A stretch of 28,289 nt of DNA from a virus: IMG/VR virus record IMGVR_UViG_3300023313_000025, positions 1-28,289 of that record; one strand, 5' to 3'. Numbering within the stretch: the stretch's first letter is position 1; every line of letters begins with the position of its first letter. The position numbers were made by a program, and so were the translations under genes. Below are positions 25,736 to 28,289 of this stretch, piece after piece. The notes under the pieces were generated by a model. That model was given only the letters and a program-made list of their open reading frames with translations. It did not search any database and was not told the DNA's origin.

Positions 25736-26454
25736 AAGACTTATTAATTATTTCAGCAGGAAAAGGAAGTAGAATGAATTCAAAACTTCCAAAAATTTTA
25801 TTTAAAACAAAAAATAATAAAACAAATCTTGAAAATTTAATAATTGATACAAAAGAATATTTTAAAAATATTTATTTAATAATTGATAAATCTCAGGAAC
25901 AAATTTTTAAAAAACAAAAAAATATTAAATTAATTTGTATTAATTCAGGACTTGGCTCAGGACATGCAATTCTTGAAGGAATTAAAAAAATAAATAAAAT
26001 TTCTTCTGATATTACAATTATTTGGGGTGATGCAATAATAACAGATAAAAATATACTTAAAGAAATTATTAATTATAAAATGTCAGATTGTTCAGGAATA
26101 ATTCCAGTAAAACAAGTTAAAAATCCTTATGTCTGCTTTAAAATAACAGAAGATTTTATTTGTTCTTCTGTTGATTTTAGTAAATATGGAGAAATAAATA
26201 AAAATGGATTACAAGATTTATGTATATTTAGATTTAAAACAAAAATATTAAAAAAACAATTACAAGAATTTCATAATAATACTTTTAAAAATAATTATAT
26301 TACTATTTCAAAAGAATTTGAATTTTTATATATAATTCATTCACTTTATAATTCAAATAAAAAAATAAAATGTTTTAAAGCAGAAAATCCAAATTCAATT
26401 CTTTCATATAATTCTAAAACAGAACTTAAAAATATTATAAATAATATAAAATGA
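25732..26454 (+). CDS. Sugar-phosphate nucleotidyltransferase-like protein
   Basis: This 240-residue protein has the GT-A nucleotidyltransferase signature: SAGKGSRM at 8-15 followed by LPKILF at 19-24, GLGSGHAI at 73-80 (GlmU-like GTGHA) and the metal site WGDA at 98-101. Enzymes of this fold join a sugar-1-phosphate or similar phosphate to NTP. It would act next to the HAD/YvcK-like product whose stop codon its ATG overlaps, and it could supply the glycosyltransferase at 21308-22279. It lacks the left-handed beta-helix acyltransferase of GlmU. An alternative is a CofC-like guanylyltransferase partnered with the CofD-like domain. No clear ribosome binding site is seen, which suggests translational coupling. 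Confidence 0.8.
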   Translation: MKDLLIISAGKGSRMNSKLPKILFKTKNNKTNLENLIIDTKEYFKNIYLIIDKSQEQIFKKQKNIKLICINSGLGSGHAILEGIKKINKISSDITIIWGDAIITDKNILKEIINYKMSDCSGIIPVKQVKNPYVCFKITEDFICSSVDFSKYGEINKNGLQDLCIFRFKTKILKKQLQEFHNNTFKNNYITISKEFEFLYIIHSLYNSNKKIKCFKAENPNSILSYNSKTELKNIINNIK

Positions 26455-26477
26455 CTTTAATAAGTCGGGAGGAAGTA

Positions 26478-26726
26478 ATGATTGAAACAAAGGATTTTTG
26501 GGAAAAACATAACATAAGCACAAGGTTTCTAATAGTAATATTTGGAATTTCATTTTTAATAGTTGTTATAGGTGGAATAAAGGGAATTTCAATATCAGTC
26601 TTAATAATAAATATGGTTTGGTATACTTCAATAATAGCATTTGGAGTTTTAACTCTTGGAGTTAATGGACTTGAAAAACTTTTAAATGGAATAGCAACAA
26701 TTAAATTTGGAAAAAAAGATGATTAA
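26478..26726 (+). CDS. Small two-helix membrane protein, holin candidate
   Basis: This 82-residue protein has a short charged N-terminus, two hydrophobic segments (about residues 17-34 and 39-62) and a basic/acidic tail KFGKKDD. Size and topology fit a phage holin or antiholin, and it stands directly before a probable spanin pair. The ATG at 26478 is preceded by GGGAGGAAG, the strongest ribosome binding site in the area. An in-frame ATG at 26451 overlapping the upstream stop would add nine residues, but has no such site. No catalytic endolysin is seen in the window apart from the tail lysozyme domain. Confidence 0.6.
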   Translation: MIETKDFWEKHNISTRFLIVIFGISFLIVVIGGIKGISISVLIINMVWYTSIIAFGVLTLGVNGLEKLLNGIATIKFGKKDD

Positions 26727-26997
26727 AAATTTATTATTAGGATTTTTAGGATTATTTGGAATTGGCTATATAACAAAATTAAAAGTTGATAATAAAAGTT
26801 TAACAGATAAATTAAATAATCAAATAATTTTAAATATAGAAAATAAAACAGAAATTGAGTTTTTAAAAGAAAAATATAAAGAAAAACAAAAAGTAAATAA
26901 AGAAATAAAAGAAATAAAGGTAAAAATAAATAAAGCAAAGAAAAAAGAAATAAAAGAAGTTATATCTATTTCAGAACCAATTGATATTGGAATATAA
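26719..26997 (+). CDS. Inner-membrane spanin candidate (Rz-like)
   Basis: This 92-residue protein starts with a hydrophobic helix (residues about 4-19) followed by a Lys/Glu-rich coiled coil (about 25-80). That is the layout of i-spanins, which bridge the periplasm and fuse inner and outer membrane at lysis. The ATG at 26719 lies in the 3' end of the holin candidate (8-nt overlap) with GGA 7 nt upstream; a TTG at 26707 is less likely. A lipoprotein gene follows after 1 nt, giving the usual Rz/Rz1 pair. Confidence 0.6.
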   Translation: MIKNLLLGFLGLFGIGYITKLKVDNKSLTDKLNNQIILNIENKTEIEFLKEKYKEKQKVNKEIKEIKVKINKAKKKEIKEVISISEPIDIGI

Positions 26998-26998
26998 T

Positions 26999-27310
26999 AT
27001 GAAATATTTAATAATACCTTTTTTCTTTATTAGTTGTTCACAGCCAATAATTTTACCTAAAGTTAATATAAATTCTTTTAGTTATTCAAAAAAATATAAA
27101 TTAAGAGTTTATATTGAAAAACATAGTGATAATAAAGAATTTATGATTATAGAAAAAAACAGAGCGTTTAAATTTATTAAACATACAAAACAACTTAGAA
27201 GTAATTATAATTTACTTCTATATAAAATAAGAAATTTTAATACAAGGATTAAAAATGAACAAATCAGACTTAATAATAAAAGTAGCAGAGAAATTAAATT
27301 TAGAGAATAA
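26999..27310 (+). CDS. Outer-membrane spanin candidate, lipoprotein (Rz1-like)
   Basis: This 103-residue protein has a short lipoprotein signal, MKYLIIPFFFISC, with the lipid-acceptor cysteine at position 13 and a slightly atypical lipobox (F-I-S-C). The mature part is basic with several coiled-coil-like stretches. Following directly after the i-spanin candidate, it would be the o-spanin. The ATG at 26999 is chosen because the signal peptide starts there. A TTG at 26981 would add six residues before the signal. Its last 56 nt overlap the HU-like gene in another frame, so the C-terminal end serves two coding functions. Confidence 0.6.
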   Translation: MKYLIIPFFFISCSQPIILPKVNINSFSYSKKYKLRVYIEKHSDNKEFMIIEKNRAFKFIKHTKQLRSNYNLLLYKIRNFNTRIKNEQIRLNNKSSREIKFRE

Positions 27311-27533
27311 AGAAGCAAAAAAAATAATTAATATTGTTTTTAATGAATTAAGTAAAGGATTAATAAATAATAAAAAAGCAGTTTTACCAGAAATAGGAAT
27401 TTTATATTTAAAAGAATATAAAGAAAGAAGTGGTGTTCACTCATTACTCGGAGAAAAACTTGCTTGGAAAAAAGAAAGTCATAAAAAAGTTAAATTAAGA
27501 TTAACTAAAAGTGGAAAGAAAATAGGCAATTAA
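27255..27533 (+). CDS. HU/IHF-family DNA-binding protein
   Basis: This 92-residue protein matches the HU/IHF family in length and layout: MNKSDLIIKVAEKL, two N-terminal helices, the strand region VLPEIGILYLKEY, arm RSGVHSLLGEKLAW (R58-W71) and the C-terminal KVKLRLTKSGKKI. It would bend and compact phage DNA or help replication and packaging. The arm lacks the proline of the usual RNP motif that kinks DNA, and the turn reads EIGIL instead of GFGTF. AAGGATTAAAA precedes the ATG. The start lies 56 nt inside the preceding lipoprotein gene. It is the last gene of module B. Confidence 0.85.
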   Translation: MNKSDLIIKVAEKLNLENKEAKKIINIVFNELSKGLINNKKAVLPEIGILYLKEYKERSGVHSLLGEKLAWKKESHKKVKLRLTKSGKKIGN

Positions 27534-27540
27534 TTCTAAT

Positions 27541-27573
27541 TTAGAGTTTCTGAAAGTTATTTAGAAACTCTAA
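27541..27573 (+). terminator. Hairpin, probable transcription terminator
   Basis: A perfect 11-bp stem (TTAGAGTTTCT ... AGAAACTCTAA) with an 11-nt loop begins 7 nt after the last stop codon of module B. A classic T-run does not follow, so it may be weak, two-sided or serve RNA stability. It is the most convincing hairpin seen in the intergenic DNA. Confidence 0.6.
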
Positions 27574-27635
27574 TCTCACATCTATAAATTACAATCTCTT
27601 CAAATTAAAAACTCAAATCATAACAATTTTTCTTT

Positions 27636-27990
27636 ATAATATATCCTTATAGTATATTATTAAATATCCTTATAATACATCTATAATTTATATACCCTTT
27701 AGTCGTTTCAGGTCGGCATATAAGAGGTTTAAATATATTGAATGATATAAATATCAAGTTGATAGATAAAACTGCTTAGAATAGCAGATATAAGCATTTA
27801 AAAGGAATATTAATAAGATTTACTTGATATAGCTAAGAAGTCAAAAACTAAAACTGATCTAAGTAGTCTTATATCTAATTTTCAAAAAACTTGTAATTTT
27901 CTTCTATATTCAAACTAAACCATGTTTTTGTTTTTTTACAGTTTGAATATCAGATATAGATTTACTTGATTAAGATTATTAGATATAGAT
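27636..27990. repeat. Family 2 flanking repeat, right side (inverted relative to 16146-16515)
   Basis: This noncoding block matches the reverse complement of about 16146-16515 over most of its length. Shared pieces include TCCTTATAATACATCT, TTTCAGGTCGGC with TATAAGAGG, AATATATTGAATGATATAAA, TAAGCATTTAAAAGG, CTTATATCTAATTTTCAAAA and AACCATGTTTTTGTTTTTT. It contains a stem (ATATTCAAACT ... AGTTTGAATAT) around 27906-27950. The stretch 27574-27635 is AT-rich with nothing recognisable. Confidence 0.85.
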
Positions 27991-28130
27991 TGTAAGATTA
28001 GTAAATCTTGATATAGCTAAGAAGTCAAAAACTAAAACTGATCTAAGTAGTCTTATATCTAATTTTCAAAAAACTTGTAATTTTCTTCTATATACAAACT
28101 AAACCATGTTTTTGTTTTTTTACAGTTTGA
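27823..28130 (+). repeat. Direct repeat of a 124-bp piece of the family 2 element
   Basis: 27823-27946 and 28007-28130 are the same length and nearly identical, beginning CTTGATATAGCTAAGAAG and ending TTACAGTTTGA; the one difference I noted is TATATTC against TATATAC. The 60 bp between them repeats the ACTTGATTAAGATT motif that also makes up the terminal tandem array. Confidence 0.9.
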
Positions 28131-28143
28131 GTTTTAAGATATA

Positions 28144-28289
28144 GTTATACTTGATTAAGATTGTAAGATTAGTTATACTTGATTAAGATTGTAAGATTAG
28201 TTATACTTGATTAAGATTGTAAGATTAGTTATACTTGATTAAGATTGTAAGATTAGTTATACTTGATTAAGATTGTAAGATTAGTTATA
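28144..28289 (+). repeat. 28-bp tandem repeat array running off the window end
   Basis: Five complete copies of a 28-bp unit (GTTATACTTGATTAAG followed by ATTGTAAGATTA) start at 28144, 28172, 28200, 28228 and 28256, with a partial sixth reaching the last base. A related single unit occurs inverted at about 16151-16180. The array is identical copy to copy and is cut by the window end, so its true length is unknown. Confidence 0.95.

Noticed and set aside
28144-28289. CRISPR array
   Set aside because: The 28-bp units are directly contiguous with no spacers, so this is a simple tandem repeat.

Overview
This window looks like part of the genome of a T4-related, contractile-tailed phage (myovirus) with an extremely AT-rich genome, roughly four-fifths A+T by eye. 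The evidence is a run of T4-type genes in recognisable order. There is a baseplate block: a tail-tube cap protein, then gp53, gp27, gp5, gp25, gp6 and probably gp7. There is also an information-processing block: gp55, gp47, gp46, a probable gp33, possibly gp62, and gp44. Promoter-like TATAAATA octamers match the promoter class that gp55 recognises. A lysis cassette with a probable inner-membrane and outer-membrane lipoprotein spanin pair points to a Gram-negative host. TGA acts as a normal stop. The host cannot be read from the sequence. Campylobacterota is a reasonable guess, because very AT-rich T4-like phages with repeat-separated gene modules are known there, but this is inference. Every gene called lies on the + strand.

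The window is built as two gene modules, each enclosed by its own family of long inverted repeats. Module A (468-15744) carries two BspA/DUF285-like repeat proteins, the second apparently broken by one extra A. These are followed by the tape-measure and baseplate genes. It is bounded by family 1 repeats: two tandem copies at 1-345 and inverted copies at 15745-16104. Module B (16563-27533) carries late transcription (gp55, gp33-like), recombination (gp46/gp47), clamp-loader, sugar-nucleotide-like enzymes, lysis genes and an HU-like protein. It is bounded by family 2 repeats at about 16146-16515 and, inverted, about 27636-27990. The window ends inside a 28-bp tandem repeat.

The modules fit together functionally. 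Module B would supply the late sigma factor, a co-activator and clamp-loader parts that, in T4, switch on TATAAATA promoters, and module A has such octamers before several structural genes. The points most worth following are: the paired inverted-repeat architecture; a lysozyme domain carried on the tape-measure-like protein instead of on gp5; a YvcK/CofD-like protein fused to a phosphomannomutase-like HAD domain, next to a nucleotidyltransferase and near a GT-A glycosyltransferase; and a set of C-terminal EEEW-type tails that also encode the next gene's ribosome binding site.
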